Origin: Lachnospiraceae bacterium
GTDB lineage: Bacteria; Bacillota; Clostridia; Lachnospirales; Lachnospiraceae
Assembly: GCA_021202075.1 (NCBI GenBank)
Contig: JAJQDT010000030.1
Location: forward strand, 3,413 to 59,297
Direction: 5' to 3'
DNA: 55,885 nt
The position numbers and the translations under genes were made by a program. This document shows, piece after piece, positions 24,988-33,309 of the stretch. The notes under the pieces are model-generated. The model was not told the DNA's origin, made no database searches, and was given only the letters and a program-made list of their open reading frames with translations. The first letter of the stretch is position 1, and every line of letters starts with the position of its first letter.

Positions 24988-26055
24988 ATGGAAAAAGTAG
25001 AAAAAATGAAACAAAAGAATTTCAGGAGCAGCCTGATTACTTACGCGATGGTGATTCTGGCGTTTGCCATCATGCAGGCGTGGCAGGCCTCCGGCAATCT
25101 CTCGAGCCTCCTTTCCGGGCTTCTGGTTCCCATCTGTGTCTATGTGGTTCTCGCGATTTCGCTGAATCTGGTGGTCGGGATTTCCGGTGAGCTGAGTCTG
25201 GGGCATGCGGGATTTATGTGCGTCGGCGCGTTTTCGAGCGCGTTCTTTTCCAAATGCACGGCGGAGGCGATTTCATTCGTGCCTCTCCGCTTCTTTCTGG
25301 CGATCCTGATTGGCGCAGTGTTTGCGGCCATTTTCGGGCTGCTGATCGGCATTCCGGTGCTGCGTCTGCGCGGCGACTATCTGGCGATTGTCACACTGGC
25401 ATTCGGAGAGATTATTAAAAACGTGATCAATATCTTTTACATTGGATTAGACAGCAATGGCTTTCACGTCTCCACACAGGATCAGTTTTCTCTGAACATG
25501 GAGGCGGACGGGCAGGTGATCCTGGGAGGCCCGCAGGGGATTACCAGCATTGCGAAATGCTCCACCTTCCTGGTCGGTGTGATCCTGATTCTGGTATCGC
25601 TGTTTATCGTGCAGAATCTCGTGAATTCCAGAGACGGCCGCGCGATCATGGCGATCCGCGACAACCGCATCGCGGCGGAGTCCATCGGCATCAATATCAC
25701 AAAATACAAGCTGATGGCATTTACGGTTTCGGCGGCGCTGGCGGGGGCGGCGGGCGCGCTTTACTCGCACAACCTGTCCACACTTCAGGCTTCGAAGTTT
25801 AATTTTAACATGTCGATTCTCGCGCTCGTCTTTGTCGTGCTCGGCGGAATCGGCAATATGCGCGGCTCGATCATTGCGGCGGTGGTGCTGACCGTGCTGC
25901 CGGAGATGCTCCGGTTCCTGTCTGACTACCGCATGCTGATTTACGCAATTGTGCTGATTGCGATGATGCTGTTTAACTGGGCGCCGAAGTCCCTGGAGCT
26001 GCGGGAACGCTACCTGGGCCGTTTCTTCCACAAATCTGCGAAGGAGGGCGAATGA
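24988..26055 (+). CDS. livM: Branched-chain amino acid ABC transporter permease LivM
   Basis: A 355-residue permease, partner of LivH. Membrane segments start near residue 14 (LITYAMVILAFAIMQAW). The family motif YVVLAISLNLVVGISGELSLGHAGFMCVGAFSSA lies near residue 50 and the coupling region GRAIMAIRDNRIAAESIGINITKYK near 220. The end FNWAPKSLELRERYLGRFF is typical. Spacing to both neighbours is under ten bases, so it is translated in one run with livH and livG. Confidence 0.95.
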   Translation: MEKVEKMKQKNFRSSLITYAMVILAFAIMQAWQASGNLSSLLSGLLVPICVYVVLAISLNLVVGISGELSLGHAGFMCVGAFSSAFFSKCTAEAISFVPLRFFLAILIGAVFAAIFGLLIGIPVLRLRGDYLAIVTLAFGEIIKNVINIFYIGLDSNGFHVSTQDQFSLNMEADGQVILGGPQGITSIAKCSTFLVGVILILVSLFIVQNLVNSRDGRAIMAIRDNRIAAESIGINITKYKLMAFTVSAALAGAAGALYSHNLSTLQASKFNFNMSILALVFVVLGGIGNMRGSIIAAVVLTVLPEMLRFLSDYRMLIYAIVLIAMMLFNWAPKSLELRERYLGRFFHKSAKEGE

Positions 26056-26056
26056 T

Positions 26057-26818
26057 ATGTCAGCGATGCTTGAGGTAAAAAATCTCGGAATCTCGTTCGG
26101 CGGTCTCCGTGCGGTCAATGCGCTGGATATGACGGTGGAGAAGGGCGCGCTCTATGGCATGATCGGACCGAACGGAGCGGGCAAAACGACGGTATTCAAC
26201 CTGCTGACCGGCGTCTATAAGCCGAGTGAGGGCAGTATTTTGCTCGACGGAGAGAGCATTGTCGGGAAAAGTACGGCGGAAATCTGCAAGTGCGGGATCG
26301 CGCGTACATTCCAGAATATCCGTCTCTTCAAAGACCTGCCGGTGCTTGACAACGTCAAGGCGGCACTTCACAACGAATATAAATATTCCTTTTTCTCCAG
26401 TATTTTCCATACCCCGTCGTACCGCAGGGTAGAAAAGGAGATGGATGAAAAGGCGCTGGATCTGTTAAAGGTATTTGACCTGGACGGTGTGGCGGATTAC
26501 AAGGCGTCCAACCTTCCCTACGGCCGTCAGCGCAAGCTGGAAATCGCGCGCGCCCTGGCCACAGACCCGAAGCTGCTGCTGCTGGATGAGCCGGCGGCTG
26601 GCATGAATCCGAACGAGACAAAAGAACTGATGGAGACCATCCATTTCGTGCGCGACCACTTTGGCGTGACCATTTTGCTGATTGAGCATGACATGAAGCT
26701 GGTCGCGGGCATCTGCGAGGAATTGACGGTGCTGAACTTCGGTGAGGTGCTTGCCCAGGGAAAGACATCGACCGTGCTGAGCGATCCGCAGGTAATCACG
26801 GCATATCTGGGGGAGTAA
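26057..26818 (+). CDS. livG: Branched-chain amino acid ABC transporter ATP-binding protein LivG
   Basis: A 253-residue ATPase. Walker A GPNGAGKTT near residue 38, the LivG-type Q-loop CGIARTFQNIRLF, signature LPYGRQRKLEIARAL near 155 (the LivG variant of LSGGQ) and Walker B LLLLDEPAAGMNPNE. The H-loop is LLIEHDMKLV. The ATG is one base after the livM stop, with AAGGAGGGCG as ribosome site inside livM. Confidence 0.96.
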   Translation: MSAMLEVKNLGISFGGLRAVNALDMTVEKGALYGMIGPNGAGKTTVFNLLTGVYKPSEGSILLDGESIVGKSTAEICKCGIARTFQNIRLFKDLPVLDNVKAALHNEYKYSFFSSIFHTPSYRRVEKEMDEKALDLLKVFDLDGVADYKASNLPYGRQRKLEIARALATDPKLLLLDEPAAGMNPNETKELMETIHFVRDHFGVTILLIEHDMKLVAGICEELTVLNFGEVLAQGKTSTVLSDPQVITAYLGE

Positions 26819-26924
26819 GGAGAGCCGCGCAACGGAGATTGCCTCATGGATTGATGCTATACAATCGAAAGTGGGACAGTGTCGTCGGTTTCGGGAACGG
26901 ATGACAGCGAGGAGGAATAGATAC

Positions 26925-27635
26925 ATGGCAATGCTGGAAGTAAAGGATCTTGAAGTCTTCTATGGCGTGATTCAGGCGATCAAGGGAGTTTCCTTCGAGG
27001 TCAATGAGGGAGAGATTATCGCACTGATCGGGGCGAACGGCGCAGGGAAAACCACCATTTTGCATACGGTTACCGGTCTGATTACGCCCAAAAAAGGACA
27101 TGTGATTTTTGAAGGGCAGGATATTACAAAAACACCAGCCCATAAAATTGTCAAACTCGGAATGGCGCACGTGCCGGAGGGCCGCCGCGTGTTTTCGCAG
27201 CTGACCGTTTATCAGAACCTGAAGATGGGAGCCTACTCCCGGTCGGATAAGAATGAGATCGAAGAGAGTCTGCAGATGGTGTATAAGCGCTTTCCGCGCC
27301 TGGAAGAGCGCAGGAATCAGATCGCCGGCACCCTTTCCGGCGGCGAACAGCAGATGCTCGCAATGGGCCGTGCGCTGATGTCGAATCCGCGCATCATCGT
27401 GATGGACGAGCCGTCGATGGGTCTCTCCCCGATTCTGGTCAATGAGATTTTTGATATCATCCAGAGCGTCAGCGCGAGCGGCACGACCGTGCTTCTCGTA
27501 GAGCAGAACGCGAAGAAGGCGCTCGGAATCGCCGACCGCGCGTACGTCCTCGAGACAGGAAAAATCGTCCAGGAAGGCCGCGCGACGGACCTGATGGACG
27601 ACGAATCCATCAAGAAAGCGTATCTGGGCGAGTAA
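26925..27635 (+). CDS. livF: Branched-chain amino acid ABC transporter ATP-binding protein LivF
   Basis: A 236-residue ATPase. LEVKDLEVFYGVIQAIKGVSFEV, Walker A GANGAGKTT, Q-loop HVPEGRRVFSQLTV, signature LSGGEQQMLAMGRAL and Walker B IIVMDEPSMGLSP are all LivF-type. The ATG at 26925 follows AGGAGGA; the longer frame from 26871 is rejected. Unlike its operon partners it is preceded by a ~100-base gap that begins GAGCCGCGCAACGGAG, resembling the start of the repeat at 35836. Its last codons (KKAYLGE) and stop are echoed by degenerate tandem copies downstream. Confidence 0.95.
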   Translation: MAMLEVKDLEVFYGVIQAIKGVSFEVNEGEIIALIGANGAGKTTILHTVTGLITPKKGHVIFEGQDITKTPAHKIVKLGMAHVPEGRRVFSQLTVYQNLKMGAYSRSDKNEIEESLQMVYKRFPRLEERRNQIAGTLSGGEQQMLAMGRALMSNPRIIVMDEPSMGLSPILVNEIFDIIQSVSASGTTVLLVEQNAKKALGIADRAYVLETGKIVQEGRATDLMDDESIKKAYLGE

Positions 27636-27771
27636 ATCCGTTCGCGGCAGTTTCGAAGCAGGCGTACCTGGGTAGTAGATCATCCGTTCGCGGCAAGCTT
27701 CAAAGGAGGCGTATTTGGGCGAGTAAATCCGTTCGCGGCAGCTTCGAGGCAAGCATACGTGGGCAAATAAG
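27612..27771 (+). repeat. Tandem duplicates of the livF 3' end
   Basis: Four units of about 45 bases: 27612-27655 (the real gene end and its first downstream bases), 27656-27701, 27702-27746 and a truncated 27747-27771. Shared landmarks are GCGTAT/ACCTGGGCGAGTAA and ATCCGTTCGCGGCAG. Each copy carries a form of the codons for AYLGE followed by a stop-like TAA or TAG, so they are not translated. The copies have diverged by roughly 15-30 percent, so the event is not recent. Confidence 0.85.
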
Positions 27772-27829
27772 ATATTGCGTACAGCCTGGCAGCTTTGTAA
27801 TTTCGACAGGAAAGATACAGGAAAGTAAA

Positions 27830-27865
27830 ATACGGGCAGGAAAGAAGAAGCTTTCCTGCCCGTAT
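27830..27865 (+). terminator. Intrinsic terminator of the liv operon
   Basis: ATACGGGCAGGAAAG / CTTTCCTGCCCGTAT, a perfect 15-bp stem with an AAGAAG-type loop. The expected T-tract is missing because a double-hairpin element begins exactly at the end of the stem. Confidence 0.8.
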
Positions 27866-27959
27866 ATGCACACGGGCCGCGTAAGGAATTTTTCCAGCTT
27901 GCGCTGGACGCGGCCCGGCGCGGCGGATAGGGGGAAAAGAGCATTCCCCCTATCCGATT
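27866..27959 (+). repeat. Terminator-linked double-hairpin element, copy 2
   Basis: Starts ATGCACACGGGCCGCG. Hairpin 1 is CGGGCCGC/GCGGCCCG with inner CCAGC/GCTGG and an unpaired GTAAGGAATTTT. Hairpin 2 is CGGATAGGGGG/CCCCCTATCCG, ending in ATTATT. Relative to copy 1 the outer stem has changed on both sides (GAGCC/GGCTC to GGGCC/GGCCC), a compensated change. Confidence 0.8.
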
Positions 27960-28190
27960 ATTAAAATGAATATTGGAGAAATAAATTTGAAAAGTCAGCC
28001 AAAAAACTTTTTTGAGCAAAATTAAAAAACAACTTGCCAGAAACGGAAGAAACTGTTACACTAATAACACAAAAGAATGGAACGAAATACCGCCCGTATA
28101 GATCGATGGATGGGCGAGGCATTCACGAACGATCAATGTGCCTGTGAAAAAGGATGACAGGCGCGGCATGACAGGACAGGGGGTGTATGC
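27960..28190. other. Spacer with probable promoter of the cytidylate-kinase-like gene
   Basis: TTGCCA (28034-28039), 17 bases, TACACT (28057-28062) is a plausible promoter, leaving a ~120-base leader. The leader contains no riboswitch I recognise. The ribosome site is AGGGGGTG before the ATG at 28191. Confidence 0.5.
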
Positions 28191-28850
28191 ATGGAGCAGA
28201 ATATTGTTATCACCATTGCGCGCCAGTTTGGAAGCGGCGGCAAGACAGTCGGACAGATGCTGGCAAAGGATCTGGGCATCAAATGCTACGACAAAGAAGT
28301 TCTGAGGATGGCGTCGGACGAGAGCGGCATCAATGAGGCGCTGTTTCACGAGAAGGATGAGAAGCTGAAGAGAGCCCCTCTTTTTGAAAAGACAAGAGGA
28401 GAGTATAAGGGACGCCTGATTTCCCCGTCGAGTCAGGAGTTCATCAGCGACAACAACCTGTTTAATTACCAGGCGAAGATTATCCGGGATCTTGCTGATA
28501 AGGAATCCTGTGTGGTCATTGGCCGTGCGGCAGACTATGTTCTTAAGGATTTCCCGGGACTGGTGAGCGTGTTTGTCCATGCGCCGAGGGCTTACTGTGT
28601 CAGTCAGGCCATCGAGCGGTGCGCGTGCCGCCCGGACGAGGCGGAGAAGTTCGTGGAGAAGACGGACAAGGCCCGCAGTGATTTTTACAATTATTACACC
28701 GGAAATAAGTGGAATGACGCGAGAAACTACGATCTCTGCCTGAACAGCCAGCGGCTGGGATTTGAGGGCGTGCTGGAGGCGATTAAGGCCTATATCCGCA
28801 TTCGGTTCGGGGAGCTTCCGAATGACATGTCATCCATCTGCCAGGATTGA
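28191..28850 (+). CDS. Cytidylate kinase-like family protein
   Basis: A 219-residue P-loop kinase of the Cytidylate_kin2 type. The P-loop ARQFGSGGKTVGQMLA is near residue 10, the substrate region IKCYDKEVLRMASDESGINE near 30, ESCVVIGRAADYVL near 104 and the LID-like arginine region near 135. The family is common in Clostridia alongside genuine cmk and its substrate has not been settled. It has its own promoter and a nested inverted repeat after it. Confidence 0.88.
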   Translation: MEQNIVITIARQFGSGGKTVGQMLAKDLGIKCYDKEVLRMASDESGINEALFHEKDEKLKRAPLFEKTRGEYKGRLISPSSQEFISDNNLFNYQAKIIRDLADKESCVVIGRAADYVLKDFPGLVSVFVHAPRAYCVSQAIERCACRPDEAEKFVEKTDKARSDFYNYYTGNKWNDARNYDLCLNSQRLGFEGVLEAIKAYIRIRFGELPNDMSSICQD

Positions 28851-28863
28851 TGACGAAGGAAAG

Positions 28864-28990
28864 GAGAGCCTCGCCATTTTCAAATTGCGCTGTCGCGTAA
28901 TGGCTCGGTACCGTCCTCGATTTTCAGAGAAAATCGAGAATGGAACCGCGCTGCTGCTGCCAGGCAGTTTGCATGGCGGGGCTTTCTGAA
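28864..28990. repeat. Nested inverted repeat after the kinase gene
   Basis: GAGAGCCTCGCCAT (28866 on) pairs with ATGGCGGGGCTTTC (28973-28988), with TTTCAAATTGCG against GGCAGTTTGC inside. A second hairpin CTCGATTTTC/GAAAATCGAG sits in the middle near 28917-28940. It could end the kinase transcript. No gene is present in 28851-29228. Confidence 0.6.
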
Positions 28991-29090
28991 CGAATGAAAA
29001 AACACATATATAGTAAGAGAAATTTGCCTGCTTCAGAAAAGAACAAAATTACATTTGTTGGAAATACCAAAAATAAATTCGTAAATTAGA

Positions 29091-29119
29091 TTGACAATCT
29101 GAACAAAACGGGATATTAT
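29091..29119 (+). promoter_or_regulatory. Promoter of the unknown gene at 29229
   Basis: TTGACA (29091-29096), 17 bases, TATTAT (29114-29119), followed by a second ATAATAG. It leaves a leader of about 100 bases. Confidence 0.75.
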
Positions 29120-29228
29120 ATAATAGTGTTTGTGAGAATCTCTTCAACGAAAGTCATAGAATCCTTAATAGAGGCGAGTGTGGTTTCTGGCTCATCTGTT
29201 TTGTATGTCCGGGGTCCTGAGGGAAGAT

Positions 29229-29687
29229 ATGGCTGTCGAGTGGAAAAAAATCAAATTGAACCAGGGCGATAAGGGCTCTGAAAAGGAAAAGAACAGGAAA
29301 CGGTCAGAGCTGCGCAGGGCTCCTTCCAGTGATTATCTGGTTGCATGTGAGGAGGGCGAGCTGGTGGAATACCAGAAGCAGCTTCTTTATGATGTGCTGG
29401 GTCCTGTTTTTTTCGGCAGAAAACAGGCCGGCAGCAGAGAGGAGCTGGCGGAGCTGTTTCGTGCCAGATACGGGATTGATGTGCAGAAGGATTTTTGCGA
29501 AGGTGATGAGCATTATGACGAATACTGCGAGGCGCAGCAGGCGATCGCGGAGGGCATGAGTATCTACGGCGGGCAGATTGCGTTCGGCGACAGTGTGCTC
29601 GCGGAGCTGGCGGGAACCATCTGGGAGAACCTTGAGAAGAAGGACGACCATCGGTTCCGCCGGATTAATACGATGCTCGAGGAGTGA
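29229..29687 (+). CDS. Hypothetical protein (152 aa)
   Basis: Not recognised. The protein starts MAVEWKKIKLNQGDKGSEKEKNRK, a strongly basic stretch, then is acidic and helical (SSDYLVACEEGELVEYQKQLLYDVLGPVFFGRKQAGSREELAELF). Later CEGDEHYDEYCEAQQAIAEGM is followed by NTMLEE at the end. No signal peptide or membrane segment is seen. I start at the ATG at 29229 behind GAGGGA, not at 29178. It has its own promoter and stands alone, with a CTAAGGA-family repeat just after it. Confidence 0.65.
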   Translation: MAVEWKKIKLNQGDKGSEKEKNRKRSELRRAPSSDYLVACEEGELVEYQKQLLYDVLGPVFFGRKQAGSREELAELFRARYGIDVQKDFCEGDEHYDEYCEAQQAIAEGMSIYGGQIAFGDSVLAELAGTIWENLEKKDDHRFRRINTMLEE

Positions 29688-29714
29688 AGATGGATATTCG
29701 CGATCGTTCGTTAG

Positions 29715-29788
29715 TCGAGGCTTTTATGGTCTGCGATTCGCGCGTTAGGCGGTGCAAGATGCATAAGTTATTTTTAACAGGTCCTTAG
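29715..29788 (+). repeat. CTAAGGA-family repeat between the unknown gene and the tyrS leader
   Basis: TCGAGGCTTTTATGGTCTGC to ACAGGTCCTTAG. It matches 6002-6076 in the same orientation and 33161-33275 in inverse. It ends about 50 bases before the tyrS promoter. Confidence 0.75.
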
Positions 29789-29837
29789 CTTTGACATTGT
29801 GGATAAACATTGGATAAACATTGATAAAAAATACTCC

Positions 29838-29866
29838 TTGACATTATTTGGAATTGTGACTATACT
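29838..29866 (+). promoter_or_regulatory. Promoter of the tyrS T-box transcript
   Basis: TTGACA (29838-29843), 17 bases, TATACT (29861-29866), immediately before the structured leader. Confidence 0.85.
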
Positions 29867-29872
29867 GTCTCA

Positions 29873-30320
29873 AAAGTGTGGAAGGGAACAAGTAGAGAGC
29901 AGCGGAACGTACAGAAAGTTACCGGCAGGGCGTGAATGCCCGATGATGAGAGGTGCACCGGAAGCTGTTTTTGAATACATCCCGGAGCTTCGCACCGAAC
30001 AGGACGGATCGTTCGCGGCGGATAGTAACTCTCAAGTTATAAATATTCTGCCAGGACATTCAAAAGGGGTCTCAGTAGGCTGCGGCGGGGTGACATCCGT
30101 TATCCGGTGTCAGAGTATAGGGGAATATTTTTTGCGAAATTGGTGACCAGTTGCCGACTCAGATGAAAATTTTTGAGGAGGCGGAGATTGGCTGCGAATC
30201 AGAATGGATGTTTTCCGGTACTTGATGAGGCAGGCAGTGTGAGCTGTCTGTGAAATAAGGTGGTAACACGGGATTTACAGCTCTCGTCCTTATAAAAAAT
30301 ATAGGGATGGGGGCTTTTTT
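29873..30320 (+). ncRNA. T-box riboswitch controlling tyrS
   Basis: A ~450-base leader. The T-box sequence AAGGTGGTAACACGGG lies at 30257-30272. The terminator is formed by AGCTCTCGTCC (30279-30289) and GGGATGGGGGCT (30304-30315) with a TTTTTT tail. The Stem I region shows AGAGAGCAGCGGAACG and a likely specifier context GAATACATC near 29973, giving the tyrosine codon UAC. Uncharged tRNA-Tyr would favour the antiterminator and switch tyrS on. The stretch 29800-30146 can be read as an open frame, but it is RNA structure, not a gene. Confidence 0.9.
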
Positions 30321-30413
30321 ATGCACACGGGCCGCGTAAGGAAATTTCCAGCTTACGCTGGACGCGGCCCGGCGCGGACGAGCAGGAGCCGACAAGCCGC
30401 CTCCTGCTCGATT
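30321..30413 (+). repeat. Terminator-linked double-hairpin element, copy 3 (inside the tyrS leader)
   Basis: Starts ATGCACACGGGCCGCG directly after the T-box terminator T-tract. Hairpin 1 matches copy 2. Hairpin 2 is CGAGCAGGAG/CTCCTGCTCG in place of CGGATAGGGG/CCCCTATCCG, so nearly every pair has been exchanged on both sides while the stem is kept. It ends in CGATT. It lies between the T-box terminator and the tyrS coding region, so it is on every read-through transcript. Confidence 0.8.
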
Positions 30414-30546
30414 ACACCATCCCGAAGGTTCCGGCCAGGCGGCATTCCGGGCTGTGCCGGAAAAAATGCCGGCAGTCAGAGACTCCGATGCAAGCACCGG
30501 GGTACTGGTTCTCGCGGCAATAAATGAAAGAGAGGAAAGAGAAGAT

Positions 30547-31776
30547 ATGCAGATTTATGATGAACTGGTGGCAAGGGGACTGATTGCGCAGGTGACGGAT
30601 GAGGATAAGATCCGCGACCTGGTCAATAATGGAAAGGCGACGTTTTATATCGGGTTTGATCCGACGGCGGACAGCCTTCATGTCGGGCATTTTATGGCGC
30701 TGTGTCTGATGAAGCGGCTTCAGATGGCGGGCAATAAGCCGATCGCGCTGATCGGCGGCGGAACGGCGATGATCGGGGATCCGTCCGGGCGCACCGACAT
30801 GCGTCTGATGATGACGCCGGAGACGATTTGGCACAATGGCGATTGCTTTAAGGAACAGATGAGCCGCTTTATCGATTTTTCGGATGATAAGGCGCTGATG
30901 GTCAACAATGCAGACTGGCTGATGAAGCTGAATTATGTGGAGCTGCTGCGCGAGGTGGGGGCGCATTTTTCAGTAAACCGGATGCTGACCGCAGAGTGCT
31001 ACAAACAAAGGATGGAGCGCGGATTAAGCTTCCTTGAGTTTAATTACATGATCATGCAGAGCTATGATTTTTATATGCTGTTCCAGAAGTACGGATGCAA
31101 TATGCAGTTCGGCGGAGACGACCAGTGGAGCAATATGCTCGGCGGTACGGAGCTGATCCGGCGCAAGCTCGGCAAGGACGCCTACGCGATGACGATCACA
31201 CTGCTTTTGAACTCCGAGGGCAAAAAGATGGGCAAGACCCAGAGCGGGGCGGTGTGGCTTGATCCGAACAAGACGTCTCCGTTTGACTTTTACCAGTACT
31301 GGCGGAATGTGGCGGACGCGGACGTGCTCAAATGCCTGCGGATGCTGACGTTCCTTCCGCTGGAGCAGATTGACGAGATGGATCAATGGGAAGGCAGTCA
31401 GCTCAATCAGGCGAAGGAAATCCTGGCATATGAGCTGACGAGCCTGGTACACGGCGAGGAAGAGGCAAAAAAGGCGCAGGACGGCGCGCGCGCCCTGTTT
31501 TCCGGTGGAGGAAACGCGGCGGACATGCCGACCGCGGAGATTTCTGAGGCGGATCTGGACGCAGACGGCTGCATTGACCTGATTTCGCTGCTTCAGAAGA
31601 CCGGACTGGTCCCGACACGCTCCGAAGGCCGCCGGGCAATCGAGCAGGGCGGCGTGACCGTGGACGGCGAGAAGGTGACGGATGTGAAAGCGGTCGTTGC
31701 TGGAGAGAAGTTCACGGACGGGCTGGTTTTGAAACGCGGCAAAAAGAACTTCCGCAAGGTGTTGCTGAAGAAGTAA
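30547..31776 (+). CDS. tyrS: Tyrosyl-tRNA synthetase
   Basis: A 409-residue class I synthetase. [19 protein letters not shown] carries the HIGH-type motif near residue 45. The tyrosine-binding region [33 protein letters not shown] is near 165-195, and KKMGKTQSG near 226 is the KMSKS-type loop. Residues ~345-409 form the C-terminal S4 tRNA-binding domain ([21 protein letters not shown]). The ATG at 30547 follows AGAGGAAAGAGAAG. Expression should respond to tRNA-Tyr charging through the upstream T-box. Confidence 0.96.
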   Translation: MQIYDELVARGLIAQVTDEDKIRDLVNNGKATFYIGFDPTADSLHVGHFMALCLMKRLQMAGNKPIALIGGGTAMIGDPSGRTDMRLMMTPETIWHNGDCFKEQMSRFIDFSDDKALMVNNADWLMKLNYVELLREVGAHFSVNRMLTAECYKQRMERGLSFLEFNYMIMQSYDFYMLFQKYGCNMQFGGDDQWSNMLGGTELIRRKLGKDAYAMTITLLLNSEGKKMGKTQSGAVWLDPNKTSPFDFYQYWRNVADADVLKCLRMLTFLPLEQIDEMDQWEGSQLNQAKEILAYELTSLVHGEEEAKKAQDGARALFSGGGNAADMPTAEISEADLDADGCIDLISLLQKTGLVPTRSEGRRAIEQGGVTVDGEKVTDVKAVVAGEKFTDGLVLKRGKKNFRKVLLKK

Positions 31777-31924
31777 AGAATTAGTCTTTACAGCATGTTT
31801 CCGTGACGATAAATTGTGAAAGGGATTGTGGTCAGGCAATTGTGGCCGGAATGCGTTGGAGCTTTTGATTTTATGCGAAACTTGAACCGGTAAGCGTCAT
31901 ATACTTATCTGGAAAGATAAATAT

Positions 31925-32893
31925 ATGGCGGTATCAATGAGAGAAGAACGGCACAGGGACAGCGGGAAGCGGGCGGATGGAACAGGGCCCAAAAAGGGTA
32001 AGTGCAGGAGGTCGGCTGATGTGCCGGGAAAAGCTGGACATTTTTCGGAACGGTTTCCTGTGACTGTGTTTACCTGCCTGACCATAGCTGTTTTGCTGAT
32101 CACCGCTTACAGGAGTCGGCAGGGGGCGGGGGCTACGGCTGACGGGAAGGATGGCGCTGCGGCGTCATCGGCGGTGTTCACGGAGGCATCCGCTCTTATC
32201 AGCAGCGATGTGGTTCCGGAATCAGACTCTGGCGGTTCCGAACGATCTGCGGATGAGGCTTCCGGGGAGTCCGATGAAGAAGGCCTGAGTGATTCCGGGG
32301 AGTTCGATGAGGAAGGCCCGGGCGATTCCTGGGAGGAGGCTAAGCGCGTGGCACTCACGTTCGATGACGGTCCGCATCCGGTTTACACGGTGGAGCTGCT
32401 GGATGGACTCGCTGAACGGGGCGTGTGTGCCACCTTTTTTGTGATCGGCGAAAATATTCCGGGCAATGAAGCCATCATCGAGCGGATGGATCAGGAGGGG
32501 CACCTGATTGGAAACCATACTTATGATCACGTGAAAATCAGTGATCTGAGTGTGGAAGAAGCCTGCGAACAGGTGGAGAAGACCAGCGCGCTCATCCGGG
32601 AAATCACGGGAAAGGACACCGAGTATGTGCGCCCGCCGTTTGGCGCGTGGAGAAAGGATCTGGAGTGTTCATTCGAGATGTTTCCTGTGCTCTGGGACGT
32701 AGACCCGCTGGACTGGACGACGAAAAATACGAGTGATGTCGTGCGGCGGGTGCTCGAAGCAACAGAGCCGGACGACATCATTTTACTTCATGACTGCTAT
32801 GATTCCTCGGTAGAGGCAGCCCTGCAGATTGTGGACGCGCTGACGGAGCAGGGATACGAATTTGTAACTGTAGATGAACTGATTTTGGAGTGA
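31925..32893 (+). CDS. Membrane-anchored polysaccharide deacetylase
   Basis: A 322-residue protein. One membrane segment near residues 45-62 (FPVTVFTCLTIAVLLITAY) follows a basic cytoplasmic start. A low-complexity Ser/Asp/Glu linker runs from ~65 to 135. The NodB domain then covers residues ~138-322: RVALTFDDGPHPVYT (catalytic and metal aspartates), HLIGNHTYDH (two metal histidines), RPPFGAW, WDVDPLDW and IILLHDC. It should remove acetyl groups from peptidoglycan or another wall polymer outside the cell, which often gives lysozyme resistance. The start codon is uncertain; an ATG at 31937 is also possible. Confidence 0.9.
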   Translation: MAVSMREERHRDSGKRADGTGPKKGKCRRSADVPGKAGHFSERFPVTVFTCLTIAVLLITAYRSRQGAGATADGKDGAAASSAVFTEASALISSDVVPESDSGGSERSADEASGESDEEGLSDSGEFDEEGPGDSWEEAKRVALTFDDGPHPVYTVELLDGLAERGVCATFFVIGENIPGNEAIIERMDQEGHLIGNHTYDHVKISDLSVEEACEQVEKTSALIREITGKDTEYVRPPFGAWRKDLECSFEMFPVLWDVDPLDWTTKNTSDVVRRVLEATEPDDIILLHDCYDSSVEAALQIVDALTEQGYEFVTVDELILE

Positions 32894-32959
32894 AACTGAT
32901 TGACAGATAATTACAAAAGAGAAACAGGTTTATTACAAATGGGACAGGAGGTAATTTTT

Positions 32960-33163
32960 GTGAGAGAGGAATATGATATTGAAAACTTAAATCCGAGGAA
33001 GAATCCATATTCCAATCAGATTACTATTAATATTGATAATACCACGATAGAGTATTTTAAAGATCAGTCAGAGTCATCCGGTATCCCATACCAGACCCTT
33101 ATCAATCTTTATCTCTCAAACTGTGCGGCAAATGGACGCAAGTTAAAGTTGTCCTGGGAGTAA
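32960..33163 (+). CDS. Orphan BrnA/CopG-like ribbon-helix-helix antitoxin
   Basis: Sixty-seven residues: REEYDIENLNPRKNPYSNQITINIDNTTIEYFKDQSESSGIPYQTLINLYLSNCAANGRKL. This is the RHH antitoxin pattern common in Lachnospiraceae, normally paired with a BrnT-type (DUF4258) toxin just upstream. Here the upstream neighbour is the deacetylase, so no toxin is present. Compared with the usual family text the segment between NPYS and QITIN is shortened by several residues. The GTG at 32960 behind AGGAGG is preferred over the longer frame from 32900. A CTAAGGA-type repeat begins at its stop codon. Confidence 0.75.
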   Translation: MREEYDIENLNPRKNPYSNQITINIDNTTIEYFKDQSESSGIPYQTLINLYLSNCAANGRKLKLSWE

Positions 33164-33275
33164 GGAACTGTCGCGAAATTACCTGCTTATTTTGCTCCGC
33201 ATAATGCGCGGTATGGAAGCGCTTTCCGCTTCGCTTCGGTCGGCGCCATCGCAGGCCATAGAAGTCTCAATGCAG
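33161..33275 (-). repeat. CTAAGGA-family repeat, inverted copy before rarA
   Basis: TAAGGAACTGTCGCGAAATT at 33161 is the family terminus and CATCGCAGGCCATAGAAGTC near 33250 is the inverse of GACTTTTATGGTCTGCGATG-like sequence at 29716 and 6003. A hairpin rich in CGCTT is inserted in the middle. The repeat supplies the TAA of the preceding antitoxin gene. Confidence 0.7.
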
Positions 33276-33309
33276 CAAAATTGTCACAGAAGGAAGAACA
33301 GGAGGAATT

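Noticed and set aside
27612..27771. CRISPR-like array
   Set aside because: The units are contiguous copies of the livF end without spacers.
29799..30146. Open frame of 115 codons upstream of tyrS
   Set aside because: It lies wholly within the T-box leader and begins before the promoter's start site; its sequence is explained by RNA structure.
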